A stretch of DNA of 64,000 bases from Pseudomonas sp. efr-133-TYG-5. Its GTDB lineage: Bacteria > Pseudomonadota > Gammaproteobacteria > Pseudomonadales > Pseudomonadaceae. The translations under genes were made by a program, and so were the position numbers. The stretch is taken from contig NZ_JARVSM010000004.1 of assembly GCF_030209175.1 (NCBI RefSeq), positions 434,001 through 498,000 of the forward strand, given 5' to 3'. Under the pieces are notes generated by a model. The model searched no databases, had not been told where the DNA came from, and was given only the letters and a program-made list of their open reading frames with translations. Numbering within the stretch: the stretch's first letter is position 1; every line of letters begins with the position of its first letter. Positions 52,615-60,508 of this stretch are shown one piece after another.

Positions 52615-53397
52615 ATGGAATTTCTGCTCTATCTGGCGCTGGGAGCCTGCGCAGGTGTGCTGGCTGGGTTGTTCGGGGTGGGTGGCGGGATCATCATCGT
52701 CCCGGTACTGGTATTCAGTTTTACCTTGCAGGGCTTCGATCAGTCGATCCTGACCCACCTGGCGGTCGGCACGTCGCTGGCGACGATCATCTTCACCTCG
52801 GTCAACGCCGTGCGTGAACACCATCGCCGCGGCGCAGTGCGCTGGCCGATCTTTGTCTGGATGACCGTGGGCATCCTGATCGGCGCCGGTTTCGGCGCGC
52901 TCACCGCCGAGGCGATCTCCGGCCCCAACCTGCAGAAGATCATTGGTGTGTTCGCCCTGGTGATCGCCGTGCAGCTGGCCCTGGATTTCAAGCCCAAGGC
53001 CAGTCGAACGGTGCCGGGCAAATTCGGTCTGACCGTGGCCGGCGGCGTGATTGGCTGGGCCTCGGCGATTTTCGGCATTGGCGGCGGCTCGCTGACTGTG
53101 CCGTTCCTGACCTGGCGCAGCGTGCCGATGCAGCAGGCGGTGGCGACGTCGTCGGCCTGCGGCCTGCCGATCGCCGTGGCCAGTGCCGCAAGTTTCATGA
53201 TTCTGGGCTGGCATGATCCGTTGCTGCCGGCCCATAGTCTCGGTTTTGTGTATTTGCCGGCGCTGCTGGGCATCGCGTTGACCAGCATGGTCTTCGCCCG
53301 TCTCGGCGCGCGCCTGGCGCATCGGCTGTCGCCGAAGTTGCTGAAAAGACTGTTCGCCGCTTTGCTGTTTTGCGTGGGGCTGAGTTTTCTGCTCTGA
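52615..53397 (+). CDS. TauE/SafE-family membrane permease
   Basis: A 260-residue protein with about eight helices in two related halves. The first half starts LALGACAGVLAGLFGVGGGIIIVPVL and the second VAGGVIGWASAIFGIGGGSLTVPFL, the repeated GxGGGxxxxP motif of this family. Members export sulfite, sulfoacetate or other anions. A link to the desulfonation genes 37 kb away is possible but not shown; the position next to lgt is ancestral. ATG at 52615 chosen by family start. Confidence 0.9.
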   Translation: MEFLLYLALGACAGVLAGLFGVGGGIIIVPVLVFSFTLQGFDQSILTHLAVGTSLATIIFTSVNAVREHHRRGAVRWPIFVWMTVGILIGAGFGALTAEAISGPNLQKIIGVFALVIAVQLALDFKPKASRTVPGKFGLTVAGGVIGWASAIFGIGGGSLTVPFLTWRSVPMQQAVATSSACGLPIAVASAASFMILGWHDPLLPAHSLGFVYLPALLGIALTSMVFARLGARLAHRLSPKLLKRLFAALLFCVGLSFLL

Positions 53398-53476
53398 GCG
53401 CGCCGCAATCCTGGCTTAATCCTGAGGTGGCAGCGTCCCCCGGGAATTCTGCTTTCAACTCTAACGAGGAGTCGCA

Positions 53477-54292
53477 ATGCTGCCTTACCCGCAGATCGAC
53501 CCGGTGGCCCTGGCCATCGGTCCGCTGAAAATCCATTGGTACGGCCTGATGTACCTGGTCGGTATCGGCGGTGCATGGCTGCTGGCGTCGCGCCGGCTCA
53601 ACCGCTTCGACCCGACCTGGACCAAGGAGAAACTCTCCGACCTGGTGTTCTGGCTGTCGATGGGGGTGATCGTCGGCGGGCGGCTGGGCTACGTGCTGTT
53701 TTATGACCTGAGTGCCTACATCGCCAACCCGACGCTGATTTTCGAAGTGTGGAAGGGCGGCATGTCGTTCCACGGTGGCTTCATCGGCGTGATGCTGGCT
53801 GCCGTGTGGTTCGGCAAACGCAATGGCAAGTCGTTCTTCCAGCTGATGGACTTCGTCGCGCCGATGGTGCCGATCGGCCTGGGTGCCGGACGCATCGGCA
53901 ACTTCATCAACGCCGAGCTGTGGGGCAAGCCGACCGACGTGCCGTGGGCGATGATCTTCCCGCCGTTCAGCGATCCGGCACAGCTGCCGCGCCACCCGTC
54001 GCAGCTGTATCAGTTTGCGCTGGAAGGCGTGGCGCTGTTCCTGATCCTCTGGCTGTTCTCGCGCAAACCGCGGCCGACCATGGCCGTTTCGGGCATGTTC
54101 GCGCTGTTCTACGGGATCTTCCGTTTCATCGTCGAGTTCGTCCGCGTGCCGGACGCACAATTGGGCTATCTGGCCTGGAACTGGCTGACCATGGGGCAGG
54201 TGCTCTGCGTACCGATGATCGTCGGCGGGCTGTTCCTGATCTGGCTGGCCTACCACCGTGCCCCGGCGACACCGGTGGCCCCGACGGCTTAA
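53477..54292 (+). CDS. lgt: Prolipoprotein diacylglyceryl transferase
   Basis: A 271-residue inner-membrane enzyme with about seven helices that transfers diacylglycerol to the lipobox cysteine of prolipoproteins. The signature is visible at GAGRIGNFINAELWGKPTD (about 136-154), plus HGGFIGVM with its conserved His and the C-terminal FRFIVEFVRVPD. AACGAGGAGT precedes the ATG. It forms the common lgt-thyA pair with the next gene. Confidence 0.96.
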   Translation: MLPYPQIDPVALAIGPLKIHWYGLMYLVGIGGAWLLASRRLNRFDPTWTKEKLSDLVFWLSMGVIVGGRLGYVLFYDLSAYIANPTLIFEVWKGGMSFHGGFIGVMLAAVWFGKRNGKSFFQLMDFVAPMVPIGLGAGRIGNFINAELWGKPTDVPWAMIFPPFSDPAQLPRHPSQLYQFALEGVALFLILWLFSRKPRPTMAVSGMFALFYGIFRFIVEFVRVPDAQLGYLAWNWLTMGQVLCVPMIVGGLFLIWLAYHRAPATPVAPTA

Positions 54293-54342
54293 ATATTCGA
54301 ACCCCGGCGCGGTTCGCCGGGGCTCAAGGACACAGGTAACTC

Positions 54343-55314
54343 ATGAAGCAATATCTCGATCTGGTGTCGCACGTCATCAACAACGGCACCAAGCAGGCCA
54401 ACCGTACGGGCGTGAACACCATCAGCTTTCCGGGCGCCATGCTGCGCTTTGACCTGCAGGAAGGTTTCCCGGCGATCACCACGCGCAAAATGGCCTTCAA
54501 ATCGGCCATCGGCGAGATGTGCGGCTTTCTCCGTGGCGTCAACAACGCTGCTGAATTCCGCGCGCTGGGCTGCAAGGTCTGGGACCAGAACGCCAACGAA
54601 AACGCCCAGTGGCTGGCCAACCCGTTCCGTCAGGGCGACGACGACCTCGGCGAAATCTACGGCGTGCAATGGCGCAAATGGCCGGCCTACAAGCAGATCC
54701 CGCTGAGCAACACCGCCGCCATCGAACAGACCCTGAGCAACGGCTACAAACAGATCGCCCAGGGCGAAGAAGACGGCCAGGCCTACGTGGTGCTGTACAA
54801 GGCCATCGACCAGGTGCGCCAGTGCGTCGACACGATCATCAAGGACCCGGGCAGCCGGCGGATCCTGTTCCACGGCTGGAACTGCGCCCAGCTCGATGAA
54901 ATGGCCCTGCCGCCGTGTCATCTGCTGTACCAGTTCCACCCGAATGTCGAGACCAAGGAAATCTCCCTGACCCTCTACATCCGCTCCAACGATCTGGGCC
55001 TGGGCACGCCGTTCAACCTCACCGAGGGCGCGGCGTTGCTGAGCCTGATCGGTCGCCTGACCGGCTACACGCCGCGCTGGTTCACCTATTTCATCGGTGA
55101 TGCGCACGTCTACGAGAACCATCTGGACATGCTCAACGAACAGCTCAAGCGCGAACCGTTCGCCATGCCGAAGCTGAAAATCTCCGATCGCGTGCCGGAG
55201 TTTGCCAAGACCGGCGTCTACCAGCCGGAGTGGCTGGAGCTGGTCGAGCCGAGCGACTTCTCGCTGGAAGGCTACGAGCACCACGCGCCGATGACCGCGC
55301 CGATGGCGGTCTAA
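54343..55314 (+). CDS. thyA: Thymidylate synthase
   Basis: A 323-residue enzyme methylating dUMP to dTMP with methylene-tetrahydrofolate. The catalytic Cys is C192 in ALPPCHLLYQF; RRILFHGWN binds phosphate and GLGTPFNLT precedes the folate site. It is longer than the 264-residue E. coli enzyme owing to an insertion in the middle, a form seen in Pseudomonas and Gram-positives. It lies 50 bases after lgt and is probably co-transcribed. Confidence 0.96.
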   Translation: MKQYLDLVSHVINNGTKQANRTGVNTISFPGAMLRFDLQEGFPAITTRKMAFKSAIGEMCGFLRGVNNAAEFRALGCKVWDQNANENAQWLANPFRQGDDDLGEIYGVQWRKWPAYKQIPLSNTAAIEQTLSNGYKQIAQGEEDGQAYVVLYKAIDQVRQCVDTIIKDPGSRRILFHGWNCAQLDEMALPPCHLLYQFHPNVETKEISLTLYIRSNDLGLGTPFNLTEGAALLSLIGRLTGYTPRWFTYFIGDAHVYENHLDMLNEQLKREPFAMPKLKISDRVPEFAKTGVYQPEWLELVEPSDFSLEGYEHHAPMTAPMAV

Positions 55315-55331
55315 GGAGCAACACAGAAACC

Positions 55332-55422
55332 TGTGGGAGCGAGCTTGCTCGCGAAAGCGCTGTATCAGTCAACGATGATGTCGACTGACACGCCGTCTTC
55401 GCGAGCAAGCTCGCTCCCACAG
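55332..55422. repeat. REP inverted pair
   Basis: TGTGGGAGCGAGCTTGCTCG faces its complement across a spacer containing GATGTCGACTGACACGCC. Both arms show the T variant (GAGCTTGCTC). Near-perfect inverted pair between the convergent thyA and cadR genes. Confidence 0.92.
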
Positions 55423-55439
55423 TCGTTTTCAGAGTGTGC

Positions 55440-55889
55440 TCAGTGGCCGTGGCTGCGGCCTACATGCGAGTGCTCCACTTCCGTCGCGACGACCCCGCCA
55501 CTCACCTCCAGCCGCTGCAGGATCCCGCACTGATCCGCCCCCGGCCCCTCGCCGCAGCGTTGGCGCAGGTCGAGCAGTTGCGCCTGCAGGGCCAGCAACC
55601 CGTCAATTCGCGCCTTCACATGCTGGATGTGCTCGTCGATCAGCGTATTGACGCTTGCACACTGATCCTGCGGGCTATCGCGCATGGCCAGCAGGCTGCG
55701 GATTTCCTCGAGGGTCATGTCGAGGGTGCGGCAGTTGCGGATAAAGGTCAGGCGCTCGGCGTGGGCCTGGGTGTAGACGCGGTAGTTGCCGTCGCTGCGC
55801 GCCGGTTCCGGCAGGAGGTTTTCGCGCTCGTAGTAGCGGATGGTTTCCACGGCGCAGTCGGTGAGTTTCGCCAGTTCGCCGATCTTCAT
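55440..55889 (-). CDS. cadR: MerR-family heavy-metal regulator CadR
   Basis: A 149-residue activator/repressor. The N-terminal MerR HTH (1-70; MKIGELAKLTDCAVETIRYYERENLLPEP) and a coiled-coil dimer helix precede the metal site. Cysteines C77, C112 and C121 match the three-Cys site of CadR/PbrR regulators, and the His-rich tail (EVEHSHVGRSHGH) is typical of P. putida CadR. Start at 55889 with GGAG 9 bases upstream. It is divergent from cadA with a classic MerR promoter between them. Cadmium, zinc or lead would switch it on. Confidence 0.93.
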   Translation of the reverse strand: MKIGELAKLTDCAVETIRYYERENLLPEPARSDGNYRVYTQAHAERLTFIRNCRTLDMTLEEIRSLLAMRDSPQDQCASVNTLIDEHIQHVKARIDGLLALQAQLLDLRQRCGEGPGADQCGILQRLEVSGGVVATEVEHSHVGRSHGH

Positions 55890-55912
55890 CACGGCCATCT
55901 CCAAATGGGTGC

Positions 55913-55943
55913 TTGACCCTATAGTGGCTACAGGGTCTTTACT
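55913..55943 (+). promoter_or_regulatory. MerR-type cadA promoter and CadR operator
   Basis: TTGACC (55913-55918) and TTTACT (55938-55943) are separated by 19 bases, the over-long spacer typical of MerR-controlled promoters. Between them lies the dyad GACCCTATAG/CTACAGGGTC (55915-55937, one mismatch), which CadR would bind and untwist on metal binding. Confidence 0.85.
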
Positions 55944-55973
55944 TGGCAACAGGCACCTTCATGGACGCGACCA

Positions 55974-58295
55974 ATGAGCGATTCCCAGCACACCCACCCC
56001 CACACCCACAAGCCGGGCGACGGCCACGAGCACAGTCATAAACTGCAGCCTGTGCATAAACATGCCCACGGCGGCGATGCCTGCTGCGGCTCGAACGTCG
56101 CAGCAGCGGCACCGGTGCATGCGCACGAAGAGGCCTGCTGCTCGTCGCAAGCTGCTACGCCGGCACGGGTGCAGCTGAGCGAAAAGACCAGTGCCGATGC
56201 CCGGTTGAGCAGTTTTCGCATCGAGGCGATGGACTGCCCGACCGAGCAGACGCTGATCCAGAACAAGCTCGGCAAACTCGCCGGCGTACAACAGCTGGAA
56301 TTCAACCTGATCAACCGCGTGCTTGGCGTGACCCATAACCTGCCGAATACCGCGCCGATCACTGCGGCAATCTCGTCGCTGGGCATGCACGCCGAACCGC
56401 TGGAAGCGGGCGTCGAAGCCCCGGCCCCGGCGCCGCTGAAAAAACACTGGTGGCCCCTGGCGCTGTCCGGTGTCGGTGCGCTGGCGGCCGAAGTGATCCA
56501 CTTCACCAACGCCGCGCCGACCTGGGTGGTGGCGATCATCGCGCTGATCTCGATCCTCAGCGGCGGCCTCGGCACCTACAAGAAGGGTTGGATCGCCCTG
56601 AAGAACCGCAACCTCAACATCAACGCGCTGATGAGCATCGCGGTGACCGGTGCGGTATTGATCGGGCAGTGGCCGGAAGCGGCGATGGTGATGTTTCTGT
56701 TCACGGTGGCCGAACTGATCGAGGCGCGCTCGCTGGATCGCGCGCGCAACGCCATCAGCGGTCTGATGCAGATGACGCCCGAGCAGGCCACGGTGCAGCA
56801 GGCCGACGGCAACTGGCTGGAACAGGAGGTTAAAAGCGTCGAACTCGGCGCCCGCGTGCGAGTAAAACCCGGTGAGCGCATCGCGCTGGACGGCGTGGTG
56901 GTCAGCGGCAGTTCGACCCTCGACCAGGCGCCGATCACCGGTGAAAGCCTGCCGGTGGAGAAAACCGTCGGCGACAAAGTCTTTGCCGGCACCATCAACC
57001 AGGCCGGTTCGCTGGAATACAGCGTGAGCGCGGCGGCGAACAATTCGACCCTGGCGCGCATCATCCATGCCGTCGAACAGGCCCAGGGCGCACGCGCACC
57101 GACTCAGCGCTTCGTCGACCAGTTCTCGAAAATCTACACTCCCGTGGTCTTTGCCTTGGCATTGGCCGTCGCCATCATCCCGCCGCTGTTCATGGGCGCG
57201 GTGTGGTTCGACTGGATCTACCGCGCGCTGGTGTTGCTGGTGGTCGCGTGCCCGTGTGCCTTGGTGATTTCCACCCCGGTAACCATCGTCAGCGGCCTCG
57301 CGGCAGCGGCGCGCAAAGGCATTCTGGTCAAGGGTGGCGTGTACCTGGAGGGCGGGTTCAAGCTCGATTACCTGGCGCTGGACAAGACCGGCACCCTCAC
57401 TCACGGCAAACCGGTACAGACCGATTACCTGGCGCTGGATCCGACCGCCGACGCCACGGCCCCGGCGATAGCCGCTGCGCTGGCCGGGCGTTCCGATCAC
57501 CCGGTATCGCTGGCCATCGCCACGGCGGCTGTGGATAAAAACCTCGCCACGCTCACTGTGGATAACTTCGCTGCGCTGGCCGGTCGTGGCGTCAAAGGTG
57601 AAATCAACGGCCAGACCTACCACTTGGGCAACCATCGTCTGGTCGAGGAGCTGGGCCTGTGTTCGCCGCAGCTGGAAGAAAAACTGTTTGCGCTGGAGAA
57701 ACAGGGCAAGTCCGTGGTCCTGCTGCTCGACGGCTCCGGCCCGCTGGCGCTGTTCGCCGTGGCCGACACGGTCAAGGAAACCAGCCGTGAAGCGATCCGC
57801 CAGTTGCATGCACTCGGGGTGAAAACCCTGATGCTGACCGGCGACAACGTGCACACCGCCCAGGCGATTGCCGCGCAGGTCGGCATTGACCAGGCCAAGG
57901 GTGACTTGCTGCCGACCGACAAGCTGCAGGCGATCGAAGATCTGTATGCACAGGGGCGACGCGTGGGCATGGTCGGCGACGGCATCAACGATGCACCGGC
58001 CCTGGCCCGCGCCGAGATCGGTTTCGCCATGGCCGCGGCCGGTACCGACACCGCGATTGAAACCGCCGATGTCGCCCTGATGGACGACGATCTGCGCAAG
58101 ATTCCCGCCTTCATCCGGCTGTCGCGCGATACCGCCGCTATCCTCAAGCAGAACATTGCCCTGGCCCTGGTGATCAAAGCGATCTTTCTTGCGGTAACCT
58201 TCGCCGGATTCGCCACCATGTGGATGGCGGTGTTCGCCGACATGGGCGTGAGCCTGCTAGTGGTGTTCAACGGGTTGCGCCTGCTGCGCAAGTAA
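55974..58295 (+). CDS. cadA: Cadmium/zinc/lead P1B-type ATPase
   Basis: A 773-residue metal efflux pump. The first 60 residues are His- and Cys-rich (repeated HTH, HKH, DACCG, EACCSS), a likely cytoplasmic metal-binding tail. A degenerate HMA domain follows (about 79-145; MDCPTEQ). The core has the CPC metal motif in VVACPCALVIS, phosphorylation site DKTGTLTHG, TGES loop (ITGESLPVE) and hinge GDGINDAPAL. It exports Cd2+, Zn2+ or Pb2+. It starts 30 bases after the CadR-type promoter and ends 10 bases before the LysR gene. Confidence 0.93.
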   Translation: MSDSQHTHPHTHKPGDGHEHSHKLQPVHKHAHGGDACCGSNVAAAAPVHAHEEACCSSQAATPARVQLSEKTSADARLSSFRIEAMDCPTEQTLIQNKLGKLAGVQQLEFNLINRVLGVTHNLPNTAPITAAISSLGMHAEPLEAGVEAPAPAPLKKHWWPLALSGVGALAAEVIHFTNAAPTWVVAIIALISILSGGLGTYKKGWIALKNRNLNINALMSIAVTGAVLIGQWPEAAMVMFLFTVAELIEARSLDRARNAISGLMQMTPEQATVQQADGNWLEQEVKSVELGARVRVKPGERIALDGVVVSGSSTLDQAPITGESLPVEKTVGDKVFAGTINQAGSLEYSVSAAANNSTLARIIHAVEQAQGARAPTQRFVDQFSKIYTPVVFALALAVAIIPPLFMGAVWFDWIYRALVLLVVACPCALVISTPVTIVSGLAAAARKGILVKGGVYLEGGFKLDYLALDKTGTLTHGKPVQTDYLALDPTADATAPAIAAALAGRSDHPVSLAIATAAVDKNLATLTVDNFAALAGRGVKGEINGQTYHLGNHRLVEELGLCSPQLEEKLFALEKQGKSVVLLLDGSGPLALFAVADTVKETSREAIRQLHALGVKTLMLTGDNVHTAQAIAAQVGIDQAKGDLLPTDKLQAIEDLYAQGRRVGMVGDGINDAPALARAEIGFAMAAAGTDTAIETADVALMDDDLRKIPAFIRLSRDTAAILKQNIALALVIKAIFLAVTFAGFATMWMAVFADMGVSLLVVFNGLRLLRK

Positions 58296-58305
58296 ACGAT
58301 GAGGG

Positions 58306-59175
58306 ATGGTTGTGCTGAGTGCCGAGCTGAAGGCGTTTTACATGGTGGCCCGCCTGGGCAGCATCACGTTGGCGGCGAAGAAGCTCGGCCTCAGCCAGCC
58401 GACCGTGACCACGCAGATCCGCAATCTGGAAAGCCAGTACTCGGTGGAGCTGTTCTACCGTGGCGGTCGGCGCCTGAGTGTCAGCGACGAGGGCGCGCGA
58501 CTGCTGCCGATGGTCAAGGCGCTGTTGCAGCAGGAGGCCGACATCGAGTTCTTCCTGCGCAACAGCGGTCAGGTGCAGGGCACGTTGCGCATCGCTGCCA
58601 CCGCGCCGTACTACATCCTCGATCTGGTGAAGACCTTTCGCGAACGTCTGCCGCAGGTCGAAGTCTCGGTGGAAATCGGCAACTCGCAGCAGGTACTCGA
58701 AGCGCTGGAGGATTACCGAGTGGATGTCGCGGCGTCGTCGCAGTTGCTCGATGATGCGCGGTTGATTCGCCGGGTGCTCGGCAGTGATCCGCTGGTGCTG
58801 GCGGTGCACCGCAATCATCCGCTGGCGGCGCACGAGCACGTGGCTTTGAGCGCGTTGGCCGGGCATACCTTGCTGATGCGGGAAAGCGGCTCGACCACCC
58901 GGCGGCTGACCGAGGAGTTGCTGGCCAGCGCCGGGGTCAGTTTCGGCCCGCTGCTGGAGATCGGCAGCCGTGAATCGATCCGTGAGGCGGTGCTGCGCAA
59001 CATCGGCATCAGCATCATTGCCCGCCAGGAAGTGCCGCATGATCCGCAGTTGCGCGTGCTGACCATCGAGAACGCACCGCAGATTCCCGAATACCTCTAC
59101 TGCCTCAAGGAACGCAAAAGTGCGCGGTTGCCGGCGGCGTTCCTCGGGTTGGCCCAGGAAATGTCCCCGGCCTGA
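58306..59175 (+). CDS. LysR-family regulator, probable regulator of the phosphonate genes
   Basis: A 289-residue LysR regulator. The N-terminal winged HTH (about 5-62) reads LKAFYMVARLGSITLAAKKLGLSQPTVTTQIRNLE; the C-terminal effector domain follows (about 90-285). A GTG at 58312 is an alternative start. It lies directly after cadA but upstream of, and on the same strand as, the 2-aminoethylphosphonate-type transporter, where a LysR gene is commonly found. I infer that it controls those genes rather than cadA. Confidence 0.88.
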   Translation: MVVLSAELKAFYMVARLGSITLAAKKLGLSQPTVTTQIRNLESQYSVELFYRGGRRLSVSDEGARLLPMVKALLQQEADIEFFLRNSGQVQGTLRIAATAPYYILDLVKTFRERLPQVEVSVEIGNSQQVLEALEDYRVDVAASSQLLDDARLIRRVLGSDPLVLAVHRNHPLAAHEHVALSALAGHTLLMRESGSTTRRLTEELLASAGVSFGPLLEIGSRESIREAVLRNIGISIIARQEVPHDPQLRVLTIENAPQIPEYLYCLKERKSARLPAAFLGLAQEMSPA

Positions 59176-59192
59176 TTTCTTCAGTGCTCGTT

Positions 59193-59299
59193 CTGGCCTC
59201 ATCGCTGGCAAGCCAGCTCCCACAAAGAGCTTCAGTGAACGCAGATTGTGTAAACACCAGAAATCCCTGTGGGAGCTGGCTTGCCAGCGATGAGGCCAG
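59193..59299. repeat. Perfect long REP pair, GCTGGCAAGCCAGC subtype
   Basis: Two 32-base arms (from CTGGCCTCATCGCTGG to CCAGCGATGAGGCCAG) are exact inverted repeats across a 43-base spacer, so they are the best-preserved pair in the window and probably the youngest. It lies between the LysR gene and the transporter ATPase gene. Confidence 0.92.
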
Positions 59300-59431
59300 A
59301 CCAGGCAACACATGACTTGAACCCTGAACCAAAATCCCCGAATACCACTATCGGCCGTTTTTGCCTCGTTGCCATATGACGGACGCATTACAACTCTAGG
59401 ATGGGCCCCATCAGCTTGATGAGGCCTGTCC

Positions 59432-60508
59432 ATGAATCCTGCAATCGCCACCGCCCTGACCAACCCCGGCGCACCGATGAAAGTGCGCAACGTGCAGAAG
59501 CGCTTCGGCGCCTTCACCGCCCTGGATAACGTCTCCCTCGATGTCGCGGCCGGTGAGCTGGTGTGTCTGCTCGGCCCGTCGGGCTGCGGCAAGACCACGT
59601 TGCTGCGCTGCATCGCCGGGCTGGAGAAGCAGGACAGCGGCGAGCTGTACCTCGGCGAACGCGACGTCTCGCACCTCGCCCCGCAGGCCCGCGATTACGG
59701 CATCCTGTTTCAGTCCTACGCGCTGTTTCCCAATCTGACGGTCGAAGCGAACATTGCCTACGGCCTCGCTGGCAGCGGTCGTGATGAAGTACGCCGTCGG
59801 GTCGGTCAGATGCTGGAACTGGTCGGCCTCAGCGGCAGTGAGAAAAAGTACCCCGGGCAATTGTCCGGCGGTCAGCAGCAACGGGTCGCACTGGCCCGGG
59901 CATTGGCACCGGCACCTTCGCTGTTGCTGCTCGACGAACCGATGTCGGCCCTCGATGCACGGGTTCGCGAGCATCTGTGCGGCGAACTGCGCCAGCTGCA
60001 GCGCAACCTCGGCATCACCACCCTGATGGTTACCCACAATCAGGACGAAGCCATGCTGATGGCCGACCGCATCGCCGTGATGAACAACGGCCGGGTCGAG
60101 CAGTACGCCACGCCGCAGGAAATCTATAACCGTCCGGCCACGCCGTTCGTGGCCGAATTCGTCGGCCAGGGCAACTGGCTGCCGTTCCAGCGCAGCAGCG
60201 CCAGTCATGCCCAGGTCGGCGGGATGAGCCTGCGCCTGGCCGAGGGCAGCGTGCCAGGTGCCTCGGGCCGGCTGTTCTGTCGCCCGGAAGCGATCAACGT
60301 CAACCCGCTGGTGCACGAGGAAAACCTCTTTCCGGCCCGGGTTCGCGAGATCACGTTCCTCGGCAATCGCTGCCGCATGAGCTTTGAACTCGAGCAGTTG
60401 CCGGGCCATTCGCTGCTCGCCGAACTGGCGCCGGAGGCGATGCCGCGCCTCGGCGCCCAACAGATCATGGTCGCGTTGCCGCCGCGCAGCCTGCAGGTGT
60501 TCGCCTGA
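59432..60508 (+). CDS. 2-Aminoethylphosphonate-type ABC transporter ATPase
   Basis: A 358-residue ATPase. Walker A GPSGCGKTT, Q-loop LFQSYALFPNLTV, signature LSGGQQQR, Walker B LLLLDEPMSALD and the switch His in VTHNQDEAML are visible; a TOBE-type domain follows (about 270-358). It is of the Fe/AEP (FbpC-like) subclass. The stop overlaps the permease start by one base (TGATG). The neighbouring FAD oxidase and LysR gene point to aminoethylphosphonate (TIGR03258-like), inferred from memory of that cluster. Confidence 0.85.
   Translation: MNPAIATALTNPGAPMKVRNVQKRFGAFTALDNVSLDVAAGELVCLLGPSGCGKTTLLRCIAGLEKQDSGELYLGERDVSHLAPQARDYGILFQSYALFPNLTVEANIAYGLAGSGRDEVRRRVGQMLELVGLSGSEKKYPGQLSGGQQQRVALARALAPAPSLLLLDEPMSALDARVREHLCGELRQLQRNLGITTLMVTHNQDEAMLMADRIAVMNNGRVEQYATPQEIYNRPATPFVAEFVGQGNWLPFQRSSASHAQVGGMSLRLAEGSVPGASGRLFCRPEAINVNPLVHEENLFPARVREITFLGNRCRMSFELEQLPGHSLLAELAPEAMPRLGAQQIMVALPPRSLQVFA

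Noticed and set aside
52615..53397. TauE/SafE permease as the dedicated sulfite exporter of the ssu system
   Set aside because: It is 37 kb from ssu and sits in a conserved core neighbourhood before lgt; a functional link is possible but unsupported.
54343..55314. ThyA length of 323 residues as a fusion or frame error
   Set aside because: The frame is continuous and the insertion lies within the known long form of bacterial ThyA.
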